DNA from: Mesorhizobium ciceri WSM4083
Lineage (GTDB): Bacteria; Pseudomonadota; Alphaproteobacteria; Rhizobiales; Rhizobiaceae
Direction of reading: 5' to 3'
Length of the DNA: 64,000 nucleotides
Assembly: GCF_000519305.1 (NCBI RefSeq)
Contig: NZ_JAFG01000006.1
Coordinates: 62,001-126,000, forward strand
The notes under the pieces are model-generated. The model was not told where the DNA came from and did no database searches. It saw only the letters and a list, made by a program, of their open reading frames with translations. A program made the translations under genes and the position numbers. Shown piece after piece: positions 43,874 to 52,692 of the stretch; position 1 is the stretch's first letter; every line of letters begins with the position of its first letter.

Positions 43874-45103
43874 TCAGTTCAGTGTCCATGAGGCTCCGAC
43901 GCTGACGCCGACGTCGCCACGGCCGGTGGTTGCCGAGACGGCGGCGTTCATGCGGAACTCCTCGCTGGTGTTGTAGCCAAGGCCGAGCGCCAGCCCCGAT
44001 TGCCCTTTGAAATGACCGAAGCCGCCAGCCAGCGACAGCTTGCCGGGCCTGTCGTCGTAGCGCAGCCCCGCAGTCGCCAGCGCCAGCGCGGTGCCGGCAC
44101 GCGCTTCCGTGCGGGTTTCGCTGATCTCGCCGCCAAGGTCCTGAAAGCCGGCCTCCAATGCGCCGACGCGCCCGTCGAGAGCCGCGATCTGCAGTGTGTT
44201 GTTGGTGATGCGCGTTTCATGATTGGCGATGAACAGCGTATTGTTGGCAATACGAATGTCGTGACTGGCGAGCTCGTCGGTGTTGGCCTGGATCTGCGTT
44301 GTGTGGCCGCTCACTGTGTTGTTCAGAGTGGCGATGCTGGAGCTATTCTGCGCAACAGCTTCGGGCAAACCTTCGAGCGCCGCCGCATTGAATGTGGACG
44401 CCGCCAGATTGCCGGCATCATCCGTTGTCATCAGATATTTGGTCGCGCCTTGCGCATCCTTGCTCGCCTGCGAGTTGATGCCGACCAGTGTGTAAGTATT
44501 GTTGCCATTGCCAATTGCGACCTGATTGTCGCGCGTCGTCACCACACCGGAGCCAAGCGCCATTGATCCCGTGAAGTTGGCTTCTGCGTTCGAGCCCAGC
44601 GAGGTTGCGTATGACGCATTGGACTTGGCCAGGAAACCAACCGCAGTCGACAGCACCAGGCCATTCACGCCTTGCCCGGCCTCTGCTCCAGTACCGATGG
44701 CTGTGTGATACATATTGGGGTCGATCTGATTGTCGAAACCCGCCTTTGCACCCGTACCAAACGCGGTACTTTGCCCGAAAGCGTCAGCATCGTATCCAAC
44801 GGCTACGTCATACTTGGATGGCGTATCCGGGCTTCCAGCCGTGGCGAATACCCCGATCGCAACTGCCCGATCACCGTAGGCGACGGTGCCATCGCCACAG
44901 GCAAGGCTAGCGTCACCGTCGGCGGTTTCGTTCCCAGCCCCACATGTGACTGCAAACGCCCTGTCGGAGGCAAATGCCGAGATGGCCAAACCCAGTGCGC
45001 CGGCCAAAACAGAACTCCGGATCGAGGCGTATCTAAACTGATACGGCTCCATGCCTCCGGCGCTCAACTTCCCGCCGGCTCTACCAATCATTCTTGCCAT
45101 CAC
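43874..45103 (-). CDS. YadA-type trimeric autotransporter adhesin (short)
   Basis: 409 residues. A signal-like region (SSVLAGALGLAISAFASDRA) leads to a head of YadA-like repeats: AVAIGVFATAG, STAFGTGAKAG, HTAIGTGAEAG, ATSLGSNAEAN, SMALGSG. A stalk of repeats such as IRIANNTLFIANHETRITNN follows, then the C-terminal beta-barrel anchor from about 340 (AGTALALATAGLRYDDRPGK ... GLALGLGYN ... GASWTLN). Such proteins trimerise in the outer membrane and mediate attachment. It is small for the family. A perfect 28-bp palindrome lies about 60 bp upstream. Confidence 0.85.
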   Translation of the reverse strand: MMARMIGRAGGKLSAGGMEPYQFRYASIRSSVLAGALGLAISAFASDRAFAVTCGAGNETADGDASLACGDGTVAYGDRAVAIGVFATAGSPDTPSKYDVAVGYDADAFGQSTAFGTGAKAGFDNQIDPNMYHTAIGTGAEAGQGVNGLVLSTAVGFLAKSNASYATSLGSNAEANFTGSMALGSGVVTTRDNQVAIGNGNNTYTLVGINSQASKDAQGATKYLMTTDDAGNLAASTFNAAALEGLPEAVAQNSSSIATLNNTVSGHTTQIQANTDELASHDIRIANNTLFIANHETRITNNTLQIAALDGRVGALEAGFQDLGGEISETRTEARAGTALALATAGLRYDDRPGKLSLAGGFGHFKGQSGLALGLGYNTSEEFRMNAAVSATTGRGDVGVSVGASWTLN

Positions 45104-45160
45104 GCGCGATACCCCATCGAATTCCCCAATCCGGCGGAGAGTGCAGACAAGGCGTCGAAC

Positions 45161-45188
45161 CGAACAGTCGTCATATGACGACTGTTCG
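45161..45188. promoter_or_regulatory. Perfect 28-bp palindrome centred on CATATG (copy 1)
   Basis: The inner 20 bp read CAGTCGTCATATGACGACTG and symmetry extends 4 bp further on each side (CGAA/TTCG). It lies between the divergent autotransporter and LuxR-type regulator genes. Confidence 0.75.
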
Positions 45189-45381
45189 CCGCTTTGTGGG
45201 GTCGCTACGACCTTGCTGAACGAGGCTGTGACTCCAAAACAACAGATTAGTTACTTCTAATACTTCGCGGACTTGACCTGGAACCACCACAACTTGGCTG
45301 CACAGCGTCAGAACTTGCGCGAGATGATCCGCATGTTTAGGCTTTCTCCCCAACGACAATCCTTGAACGCCGGAAGGGTCA

Positions 45382-46518
45382 ATGGCTGACGTCAGCATCG
45401 AAGCGGTCTCCGTAGTGGTCGGCAAGGTCTATGAGGCCGCTTACGATCAGGAGCGCTGGTTCGATGCGGTGACTGGCCTGCGCGATCTGTTCGGAGGCTC
45501 GCGCTCCTGCATCGTGCGCGTCAGCCCACAGACCTTTGACGCTGTTGCAACCGATTTCGATCCGGAGTTCACCTCGCCAAAGGGCATCGAAGCCCTGCTG
45601 CGCGATCCGCTCGCTGCCGCATCGGCCGCCTTGCCCCTTGGAGAGGTCAGTCGGTGGCCCCTGACGGAGGAGGTGGCGGCGTTCCGCCGCCGCGAACTCT
45701 GGCAGGACTGGCTGCGGCCGCGCGACATGTATCACGGCCTCGTCTCCAACCTGCTCTCGTCGAACGACTCGCACTGGATGCTCAGCATCGATCGCGGCCC
45801 AGGGCAGGAAGCCTTCGGCGCCGAAGACATCGACCTGTTGCGCAAGATCGTGCCGCACATGCGGCGCGCCGGACAGATCGGCCAGCAGTTGGAGAAAATG
45901 TCGGCCCTGGCGTCGGCGTTTTCGCATCTGCCTTTCAGTGTCTTTCTGGTCAACAGCCATCAGCGGATTGTACAGATGAACGAGGCCGCCGAAGCGATGC
46001 TGTCGCGGCCCGACAGTCCGTTACGATTGAGGGATGGCACAATCGCGGCCGCCAGTGCCGAGGATACGCAGGAGCTGGAGCGGCTTGTTGCCGACGCCTG
46101 CTCGCTGCATGACGGGGTCATACCGGGCGTCGGCGGTACACTGCTGGTGCCGTCCGATCGCCGGCAATCCGACCTGGCGCGACTGGTGCTGTCGGTGGCG
46201 CCGTTCGTCGATGCCCGTGCCTATGGCCTGGCGTCCGAACGTTGCGCGGTGGTCATGGTGACGGAGGTCGCCCGCCGTATTCCCGACGGCTTCGAGTTGC
46301 ATGTCCGCGAGCTGTTCGACCTGACGCCGGCCGAAGCGCGGCTTGCAACGGAACTGGCGTCGGGACGCTCGCTGAAGGAGGTCGCGGCAGCGTCCAACAT
46401 AACGGTAAAGACCGGCCGCACCTATCTCGAACGCATCTTCGCCAAGACCGAAACCCGCCAGCAAAGCGAACTGGTGGCGCTGCTCAAGAGCACCGAACCG
46501 CTCACCGGGCGCAGGTAG
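45382..46518 (+). CDS. LuxR-type HTH transcriptional regulator (paralogue 1)
   Basis: 378 residues. The C-terminal GerE/LuxR HTH (about 315-375) reads FDLTPAEARLATELASGRSL then KEVAAASNITVKTGRTYLER. The N-terminal 300 residues resemble a PAS-like sensor (about 190-250, VFLVNSHQRIVQMNEAAEAM). There is no response-regulator Asp pocket and no classical acyl-homoserine-lactone domain that I recognise. A close paralogue is encoded at 47292-48404 on the opposite strand. Confidence 0.85.
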   Translation: MADVSIEAVSVVVGKVYEAAYDQERWFDAVTGLRDLFGGSRSCIVRVSPQTFDAVATDFDPEFTSPKGIEALLRDPLAAASAALPLGEVSRWPLTEEVAAFRRRELWQDWLRPRDMYHGLVSNLLSSNDSHWMLSIDRGPGQEAFGAEDIDLLRKIVPHMRRAGQIGQQLEKMSALASAFSHLPFSVFLVNSHQRIVQMNEAAEAMLSRPDSPLRLRDGTIAAASAEDTQELERLVADACSLHDGVIPGVGGTLLVPSDRRQSDLARLVLSVAPFVDARAYGLASERCAVVMVTEVARRIPDGFELHVRELFDLTPAEARLATELASGRSLKEVAAASNITVKTGRTYLERIFAKTETRQQSELVALLKSTEPLTGRR

Positions 46519-46536
46519 CAACCTGGTTTTTGGAAC

Positions 46537-46564
46537 CCGACAGTCGGCATATGCCGACTGTCGG
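46537..46564. promoter_or_regulatory. Perfect 28-bp palindrome centred on CATATG (copy 2)
   Basis: Inner 20 bp CAGTCGGCATATGCCGACTG, with CCGA/TCGG beyond on each side. It starts 19 bp after the stop of regulator 1 and ends 86 bp before the LysE start. No T run follows on either strand, so it is not a normal terminator. Confidence 0.7.
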
Positions 46565-46649
46565 AGGCAAAGCATTCCGTGCAAGTTCCGCCCTCGATTG
46601 CAGCGCCCCGCCTTGCGGAGGCAGGCCGCTGCCGATGCGGGGAAAGTCG

Positions 46650-47267
46650 ATGTTCGAAACCGGACACGCCGTGGTGGCGGGGTTGCTTCCATTCGCCATT
46701 TCCTATGCGCTGGTGGCAATGCTGCCCGGCGCCAACTTCGCCGTCGTTGCGCAAGCCGCGCTAACCGCTTCGCGCGCCACGGCTCTGTCGGCCGCCGCCG
46801 GTGTTGCCTTGGGCGCGAGTTCGCTGGCGGCCATCGTCGCGACCGGCGCGGGAGCGTTGCCGTCAGGGGGCTTTGCACACCAGATGGCCGCCAGCCTCTA
46901 CGGTGCAATGCTGGTCTTCATCGGTTGGAATTCGATGCGGCGGGCGCTGTCGATCAAGGTTGGCTTCGACGTGCCCAAGCCCGTTCCAATCACGCGATAT
47001 TTTCGGCTGGGCTTTGTCACGGCAGTGGCAAACCCTGCAACCGCATTGTTCTTCGCGTCCTCCACGCTGAATCTGGATGCGCGCGGGGCAACGCATCTAC
47101 CCCTGGCTGTGCTGGTTTTTGCCATAGCCATTGCCTGGTTCGGGCTGCTCGGCCTTTGTATCTCCCAACCGGTTGCGCAGCGATTTTACAGTCGTTTTCG
47201 AAAGCATGCGGACATCGCGCTGGGAGGAACCCTGGTGGCGCTAGGCTTCTCCGCATTTGGACATTGA
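46650..47267 (+). CDS. LysE/RhtB family exporter
   Basis: 205 residues, about six membrane spans. ATG at 46650 with GGGGAAAG upstream; an ATG at 46635 is also in frame. Family features: LLPFAISYALVAMLPGANFA with the PGPN/PGAN motif, AAAGVALGASSLAAIVATGA, YGAMLVFIGWNSMRRAL and GFVTAVANPATALFFAS with the NP motif. It should export an amino acid or small metabolite. It lies between two paralogous regulators that may control it. Confidence 0.85.
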   Translation: MFETGHAVVAGLLPFAISYALVAMLPGANFAVVAQAALTASRATALSAAAGVALGASSLAAIVATGAGALPSGGFAHQMAASLYGAMLVFIGWNSMRRALSIKVGFDVPKPVPITRYFRLGFVTAVANPATALFFASSTLNLDARGATHLPLAVLVFAIAIAWFGLLGLCISQPVAQRFYSRFRKHADIALGGTLVALGFSAFGH

Positions 47268-47291
47268 GCGGCGGCTGTAGCGGCCCTCTTC

Positions 47292-48404
47292 TCATCCGCG
47301 GCTGGGCAGTTCCGCGCTCTTCAGCAAAGCGACAAGCTGGCTTTGTTGCCGCGTCCCGGTCTTGGCGAAGATCCGTTCGAGATAGGTTCGGCTGGTTTTG
47401 ACGGTGACGTTGGAGCTTGCCGCTGCCTCCTTCAACGGCCTCCCTTGCGCAAGGGAGGCCGCCAGCCGCGCCTCTGCGGGCGTCAGGTCGAACAGGCCGG
47501 CAAGCAGGCTTGGCGACGGCACGGTGGCGCTGGCGCTCATCGCCGTCGCTGCAACCAGAATGTCGGCACCGGAAAAGATCTCATGCGCGGCACGGCGCAG
47601 CGGCAGGAGATGAATGACCAGCGCCGGTTGGCCCTCCCTGGCTGGAATGGGGATGGAACGCACGACCCGATCTTGCAAATTGTGCGTAATGGCTTGTCGG
47701 AAAAGCTCATTCGCGGACACGTCGGCAAGTGCCATGCCGCCATGTGCGGCGGCGATGAAAACGGATGGCATGTTTTCCAGCAGCACATTGGCCGTCAGCA
47801 CGCGTCCCGATGCGGTCATTACCGCGGCCGGCAGACCAAGGGCCTCGAGTGCGGAGACGCTCGCTTTGGCCTGCTCCATGCCCAACCGCGCCGACACCAG
47901 GCCGGCGCGCGCAAAGTGGGGACGAAGCTGATCGAGCCTGTCGATCGACGTCAGATCGTAGGTGCCATCCCGCGTCCAGCGTTGAAAGACAAATGTGACC
48001 AGTTCACCGCTCGGCATGGCAACCGCCGAACAGATATGAGCGCCGATACCCGCCGCCCTCAATTGTATCCGCACCGGATCATGCTCGAGTTCGTCGGCGG
48101 TCAGAAAATCTTCGACCTGCACGAAACTCGCCGGTTGCAGGCTGCACATGCGCTGAATCGCATCGGAGAATTTCCAGCTGTCGCCGGCGATGAATTCATC
48201 GAACAGGGAGCGGACGGTTTCAAGGGAATTGCCATGCCCGGGAAGCTCGTCACTCAACCGGCCGCGAACAGGGGAGCCGTCGCTGAACAGGAAGATCGCG
48301 CCGTCAGCCGAACTCGAAAGCTCGCTGGCCGCTTCGAGAGCACCCGCCCACAAATCTGGCACGAACGCGGCCTCGTAGATCCTGTCCGTAAGATCATCGA
48401 ACAT
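47292..48404 (-). CDS. LuxR-type HTH transcriptional regulator (paralogue 2)
   Basis: 370 residues with the same plan as the regulator at 45382. Its HTH region, FDLTPAEARLAASLAQGRPL then KEAAASSNVTVKTSRTYLER, is nearly identical in motif, ending IFAKTGTRQQSQLVALLKSAE. The sensor part differs more, starting MFDDLTDRIYEAAFVPDLWA. Convergent with the LysE gene, 24 bp apart. Confidence 0.85.
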   Translation of the reverse strand: MFDDLTDRIYEAAFVPDLWAGALEAASELSSSADGAIFLFSDGSPVRGRLSDELPGHGNSLETVRSLFDEFIAGDSWKFSDAIQRMCSLQPASFVQVEDFLTADELEHDPVRIQLRAAGIGAHICSAVAMPSGELVTFVFQRWTRDGTYDLTSIDRLDQLRPHFARAGLVSARLGMEQAKASVSALEALGLPAAVMTASGRVLTANVLLENMPSVFIAAAHGGMALADVSANELFRQAITHNLQDRVVRSIPIPAREGQPALVIHLLPLRRAAHEIFSGADILVAATAMSASATVPSPSLLAGLFDLTPAEARLAASLAQGRPLKEAAASSNVTVKTSRTYLERIFAKTGTRQQSQLVALLKSAELPSRG

Positions 48405-48671
48405 GAGAGCGCACAGCCTCTTTCAGAGTCAGCGTCTTGCCGGCTCGGATCGTCAACGCGCTCCCACACGCCAACCGATACCCGCAAGATCAAAATGCCA
48501 TGCTGAAAGCTGAGGTCAACCTCAGATTGCTGTCGAGCCGCATGCAGTTGCCGACCCCAAAACGACAAAACCCGCCGGACTGGGTCCAGCGGGCTCGGAA
48601 CCGCGACAAAAGTCGTCTGGTGCGGCTCTGGCTTCCACGGCTTGGTCCGCCGGAGCGGACTAGACGTGGCT
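48405..48671. other. 267-bp gap with the DUF1127 gene's terminator
   Basis: Upstream of regulator 2 and downstream of the DUF1127 gene. Apart from the hairpin at 48562-48593 I see no gene. Confidence 0.45.
48562..48593 (-). terminator. Probable terminator of the DUF1127 gene
   Basis: On the - strand CCCGCTGGAC, CCA loop, GTCCGGCGGG, followed by TTTTG. Confidence 0.6.
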
Positions 48672-48812
48672 TTAGATAGCCCTGCGGGCGATCTTTTCGA
48701 TGTCGGCGCGGTTGATGCCGAGATCGCTGAGCTGCCGTGCGTTGAGACGGTTCAGTTCGCGGACGGTCTCGGTGTACATACGCCAGTTACGGAAAGCGCG
48801 GATCGGGTTCAT
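48672..48812 (-). CDS. DUF1127 small protein, 46 aa
   Basis: ATG at 48812 after CTGGAGGAC. The protein starts MNPIRAFRNWRMYTETVREL and contains LNARQLSDLGINRADIEKIA, the typical DUF1127 pattern with an L..L..LSDLGI.R.DI core. Small Arg-rich DUF1127 proteins affect RNA turnover and stress or phosphate responses in related bacteria. A 19-bp palindrome lies about 95 bp upstream. Confidence 0.85.
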   Translation of the reverse strand: MNPIRAFRNWRMYTETVRELNRLNARQLSDLGINRADIEKIARRAI

Positions 48813-48905
48813 GGTAGTCCTCCAGAATGATGTTCGTTTCGATGGTGCTCAAATAGGCGTCATCGATGAGGACTTGAATGGCTGATTTTGCATAGCAATG
48901 ATGCA

Positions 48906-48924
48906 AATGCTGCATTGCAGCATT
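48906..48924. promoter_or_regulatory. 19-bp odd palindrome upstream of the DUF1127 gene
   Basis: AATGCTGCA, central T, TGCAGCATT: perfect arms of nine. It is in the promoter region of the DUF1127 gene and is probably a regulator's site. Confidence 0.5.
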
Positions 48925-48972
48925 AAGCTTCTGTTCATCTCGTAGGCAGTGAGGCGCTGACCTCGCTCGCTG

Positions 48973-49983
48973 TCAGCCTACGTCGAGCACGATCTTGCCG
49001 ATATGCTCGCCGTCTTCCATGCGCTCGTGCGCCCGCCAGGCTTCGCTGAGCGGGAAAATCATGTCCATGACAGGAGCAACCTTGCGCGTGCCGAGCAACG
49101 GCCACACCTGCGCTTCCAACGCTGCCGCGATCGCCGCCTTGAACTCGACGGTTCGCGGCCTCAGCGTCGACCCGGTGTGGACGAGCCGCTTGACCATGAT
49201 TTTCGAAAAATCCGCGCTTGCGACAGCACCCGCCTGCACGGCGATCTGGACGATCCGTCCCTCGACCGCAGCGGCCTCATAGTTGCGCTGGACATAGTCG
49301 CCGCCGACCATGTCGAGGATGACGTTGGCGCCCTTGCCGCCCGTTGCCTCCTTCACCGCGGCGACGAAATCCGCCTCGCGATAGTTGATAGCCCGATCTG
49401 CGCCGAGCTTCAGGCAGGCGTCGCATTTCTCCTTGCTGCCGGCGGTGGTGATGACATAGGCGCCGAAGGCCGAGGCGAGCTGGATCGCCGTCGTGCCGAT
49501 GCCCGACGAGCCGCCATGGACGAGCAGCGTCTCGCCTTTCTTGAGGCCGCCACGCTCGAACACATTGTGCCAGACGGTGAAGTAGTTTTCCGGCACAGCC
49601 GCGGCTTCGGTATGGGTGAAGCCGGCGGGCAACGGCAGCACGCTGCCGGCATGAACCTTGACATATTCGGCATAGCCGCCGCCTGGCGTCAGCGCGCAGA
49701 CGCGGTCGCCGATGCGCCAGCGCGATATGTCGTCGCCAAGGGCGGCCACTTCGCCCGATGCCTCGAGGCCCGGCAGGTCCGATGCGCCGGGCGGTGGCGG
49801 ATAGGCACCCTTGCGCTGCTGGATATCGGGCCGATTGACGCCGGCGGCATGCACCTTGATCAGGATCTCGCCGGGCCCGGGCTGCGGCACGTCGCGCGTT
49901 TCCGGCTTCAGCACCCGTGGACCGCCAGGCTCCGAGATCGCGATGGCCGTCATTCTTGCCGGAATCTTCTGTCCGCTCGCCAT
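48973..49983 (-). CDS. NAD(P)H quinone oxidoreductase, PIG3/TP53I3 family
   Basis: 336 residues from ATG at 49983. A zinc-free medium-chain dehydrogenase: GroES-like N-terminus (VHAAGVNRPDIQQRKGAYPP), DLPGLEASGEVAALG, the NADPH motif LLVHGGSSGIGTTAIQLASA and VILDMVGGDYVQRN. The PPPPGASDLPGLE segment is typical of the PIG3 group. It reduces quinones or related carbonyls with NADPH. Divergent from the DUF1192 gene. Confidence 0.88.
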   Translation of the reverse strand: MASGQKIPARMTAIAISEPGGPRVLKPETRDVPQPGPGEILIKVHAAGVNRPDIQQRKGAYPPPPGASDLPGLEASGEVAALGDDISRWRIGDRVCALTPGGGYAEYVKVHAGSVLPLPAGFTHTEAAAVPENYFTVWHNVFERGGLKKGETLLVHGGSSGIGTTAIQLASAFGAYVITTAGSKEKCDACLKLGADRAINYREADFVAAVKEATGGKGANVILDMVGGDYVQRNYEAAAVEGRIVQIAVQAGAVASADFSKIMVKRLVHTGSTLRPRTVEFKAAIAAALEAQVWPLLGTRKVAPVMDMIFPLSEAWRAHERMEDGEHIGKIVLDVG

Positions 49984-50106
49984 GAGATTTCCCGTCTTTC
50001 CTCGCCGTTGTCCGATCGGCTGTTTGCATCGACGCCCCTGCCCTATGTATGCTGATTGCCAAATCAGGCAAATGGCCAATCTGGTCTTGGCGGAGGAGGA
50101 GCGACG

Positions 50107-50301
50107 ATGGCGATCTTCGACGACGAACCCAAGAAGAAGGCGCGCCCGCACGAGATCGGGCAGGACCTGTCCTTGCTTTCCGTCAGTGACTTGACCGAAC
50201 GGATCGGCATCCTGCGCGACGAAATCGCCCGCCTGGAAGCCGAGCTCAAGGCCAAGGACACCACCAAATCGGCGGCCGAAGCACTGTTCCGCCGCGGATA
50301 G
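50107..50301 (+). CDS. DUF1192 family protein, 64 aa
   Basis: ATG at 50107, with GGAGGAGC just upstream. It begins MAIFDDEPKKKARPHEIGQD and continues SVSDLTERIGILRDEIARLE, a short coiled coil. DUF1192 proteins are common in alphaproteobacteria and of unknown function. 89 bp before the MFS gene on the same strand. Confidence 0.88.
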   Translation: MAIFDDEPKKKARPHEIGQDLSLLSVSDLTERIGILRDEIARLEAELKAKDTTKSAAEALFRRG

Positions 50302-50390
50302 GCACTCGGGCGTAGAGCCCGCCGCCGAAAAGCCCGAATGCGACTGTCTTCAGACCCAGCGTCCCCGCCAAACCCGAGCCGGATCAAACA

Positions 50391-51638
50391 ATGTTCGCAA
50401 CCTACCGACCGATCCTCTCGCTGCTTCGCGGCACCGCTTTCCTGCTCGCGGCATCTGGATTGCATGGGCTGCTGCTGCCCCTGCGCGGTCAGCTGGAAGG
50501 CTTCTCGACCGCATCGCTTGGCCTGATGGGCACGGCCTGGGCCGGCGGCTTCGTCACCGGCTGCTTCTTCGCACCGCGCATCGTGCGCCGCGCCGGCCAC
50601 GTGCGCGCCTTTGGCGCCTTTGCCGCATCCGGCGCCATCGTGGCGCTGCTGACCGGGCTGATCATCGACGAATATGTCTGGATCCTGCTGCGCGCCTTCA
50701 CCGGCTTCACCATGGCCGGTGCCTTCATGGTCATCGAAAGCTGGCTGAACGAGAAGGCCACCAACGAGAACCGCGGCACCGTCTTCGGCCTCTACATGAT
50801 GGTGACTTATGCCTCGATCATGGGCGGGCAGATGATCGTCGCCGGCGGCGACGTGAAGTCCGCGTCGCTGTTCATGATCACCGGCATCCTGTTTTGCCTG
50901 TCGCTCATTCCGACGGCGGTTTCCAGCGCTTCCCACCCCAAGCCGTTGCAGGACGTCTCGCTCGACGTCAAAGGCCTATATGCCAATTCGCCGGTGTCGG
51001 CGGTCGCTTGCGTGCTGATCGGCATCGCCAACGGCGCTTGGGGCACGCTTGGCGCGGTCTATGGCGCCCGCATCGGCATTTCCACGGCCGAGATCGCCCT
51101 GATGATGAGCCTTGTGGTCGTTGCCGGTGCGGCCATGCAGCTTCCGGCCGGGCGTCTGTCCGACAAGACCGACCGACGTTTCGTGCTGGCGGGGGCGGCT
51201 TTCGGCGGGGCCTTGTTCGCGCTCTTGATCTTCCTGTTCGAGCCACGCTCCGGCGTCTTCGTCATCGTCTTCACCGCAGCCTATGGCGCCTTCGCCTACA
51301 CGCTCTATTCGATCGCCGTGGCGCATGCCAACGACCACGCGCGCTCGGAGGATTTCGTCAAGGTATCTGGCGGGCTGTTGCTGCTCTATGGCTTCGGCAC
51401 GATGATCGGACCTTTGCTTGCCGCTGCCCTGATGGGCTGGATGCGCCCGGAAGGCCTGTTCCTGGCGACCGCCTTCGCGCATCTCTGCCTGGCCGGCTAC
51501 ACGCTGCTGCGCATCAGCCGCCGCGCACCGGTGCCGATCGGCGATCGTGACGCCTTCAAGACTCAGCCGGCCGACCGTTCGGTCACCCCGGAAGCATTGC
51601 GGCTTGATCCCAGAAGAAAAGCAGAAGCAGACGGTTGA
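50391..51638 (+). CDS. MFS transporter, YcaD-like
   Basis: 415 residues with 12 predicted membrane spans. Features include ASGLHGLLLPLRGQLEGFST, AGGFVTGCFFAPRIVRRAGH, FMVIESWLNEKATNENRGTV (typical of the YcaD/YfkF group) and LPAGRLSDKTDRRFVLAG, the inter-half loop motif. Substrate unknown. The end lies 32 bp before the ArsR gene. Confidence 0.87.
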   Translation: MFATYRPILSLLRGTAFLLAASGLHGLLLPLRGQLEGFSTASLGLMGTAWAGGFVTGCFFAPRIVRRAGHVRAFGAFAASGAIVALLTGLIIDEYVWILLRAFTGFTMAGAFMVIESWLNEKATNENRGTVFGLYMMVTYASIMGGQMIVAGGDVKSASLFMITGILFCLSLIPTAVSSASHPKPLQDVSLDVKGLYANSPVSAVACVLIGIANGAWGTLGAVYGARIGISTAEIALMMSLVVVAGAAMQLPAGRLSDKTDRRFVLAGAAFGGALFALLIFLFEPRSGVFVIVFTAAYGAFAYTLYSIAVAHANDHARSEDFVKVSGGLLLLYGFGTMIGPLLAAALMGWMRPEGLFLATAFAHLCLAGYTLLRISRRAPVPIGDRDAFKTQPADRSVTPEALRLDPRRKAEADG

Positions 51639-51670
51639 GATTCGAAAGGCTTTGCCTCACTAATACAGGC

Positions 51671-51934
51671 ATGATGTTTTCCGACGCCTTCATGGCGATT
51701 GCCGATCCCAACCGGCGCCATCTTCTGGAAGAACTTCGCCGCGGCCCGAAAACCGTCACCGAACTGGCCGCCGGCTTGCCAGTCTCGCGCCCAGCTGTGT
51801 CGCAGCATCTGAAAGTGCTGCTCGATGCCGGCCTGGTCCACGCCAAGCCGGAAGGAACAAGGCGCGTCTATACGGTGAGCGGCACCGGCTTCCTCAAACT
51901 CAACATCTGGCTCGATCAGTTCTGGGAAGCCTGA
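51671..51934 (+). CDS. ArsR-family HTH regulator, short
   Basis: 87 residues from ATG at 51671: a single winged helix, MAIADPNRRHLLEELRRGPK, VTELAAGLPVSRPAVSQHLK and VLLDAGLVHAKPEGTRRVYT. No metal-binding ELCVCDL motif, so it belongs to the non-metal, SRPBCC-partner group of ArsR proteins. No SRPBCC gene is next to it. Confidence 0.85.
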   Translation: MMFSDAFMAIADPNRRHLLEELRRGPKTVTELAAGLPVSRPAVSQHLKVLLDAGLVHAKPEGTRRVYTVSGTGFLKLNIWLDQFWEA

Positions 51935-51940
51935 CCCCGA

Positions 51941-52597
51941 TCAACCGTTGTTGTAGGGGAAGAACTTGAAGTAGGGCTTCGCCTCCTCGATCACCCGGGC
52001 GAAGGCGGGGCGCTGCAGAAGGCGGTCGTGATAGCGCTTCACAGCCGGATACTTGTCGCCAAATGGCTCGACCTTGTTGGCATAGAACAACGCGGGGGAC
52101 GCCGCGCAATCGGCCATGGTGAAGGTGTCGCCCATCGCCCAAATCTTCGACTGCATGTCTTGTTCGATGATGGCATAGGAATTGCGAAGCTGGTCGCGGG
52201 CCTGCTCGACGCCGAACGGGTCAGTCTTGTCCTGCGGCCGCAACCGGTCGCCGACGATCTTCTGCATCGGCTCCTGCACATAGAAATCATAGAAGCGGTC
52301 GGTCTGGCGAACTGCCAGCGTCAGGTCGATGTCGGCAGGAACGAGGTCCACCGGACCCGGATAATGCGCGGCCAGATATTCGACGACGATGGTCGATTCC
52401 AGCACCGTACGGTCGCGCGAATCGTCGCGCAGCGCCGGCATCTTGCCGGCCGGCGAAATCTTCAGGAAGGCCGCGCGCGACTGGATGTCGCCAAGGTCAA
52501 CGATGACAGGCGTGAACGGCGTGGCGTTCTCGTAGAGCGCGATCAACGGCTTCCAGCAGAAGGAGGCCAGCGGATGGAAATGAAGTGTCAGGGACAT
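51941..52597 (-). CDS. Glutathione S-transferase family protein
   Basis: 218 residues. N-terminal thioredoxin-like part LTLHFHPLASFCWKPLIALY, then KISPAGKMPALRDDSRDRTV with the cis-Pro region and LESTIVVEYLAAHY with the Glu-Ser pair that binds glutathione. The C-terminal helical domain contains WAMGDTFTMADCAASPALFY, the N-capping box. Class and substrate unknown. Confidence 0.88.
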   Translation of the reverse strand: MSLTLHFHPLASFCWKPLIALYENATPFTPVIVDLGDIQSRAAFLKISPAGKMPALRDDSRDRTVLESTIVVEYLAAHYPGPVDLVPADIDLTLAVRQTDRFYDFYVQEPMQKIVGDRLRPQDKTDPFGVEQARDQLRNSYAIIEQDMQSKIWAMGDTFTMADCAASPALFYANKVEPFGDKYPAVKRYHDRLLQRPAFARVIEEAKPYFKFFPYNNG

Positions 52598-52692
52598 TTT
52601 TTGCTCGTTTGTTTCGTAGATTGTCGGTGGCCGCTACCGTGCGGCACGCCTGTTGCGGTTGGCCTTGTCCGTCAAAGCCAGCCTATGCTGCC

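Noticed and set aside
46537..46564. Terminator of the LuxR-type gene
   Set aside because: Perfect palindrome with CATATG centre, no loop and no T run; the same core recurs in a promoter region at 45161.
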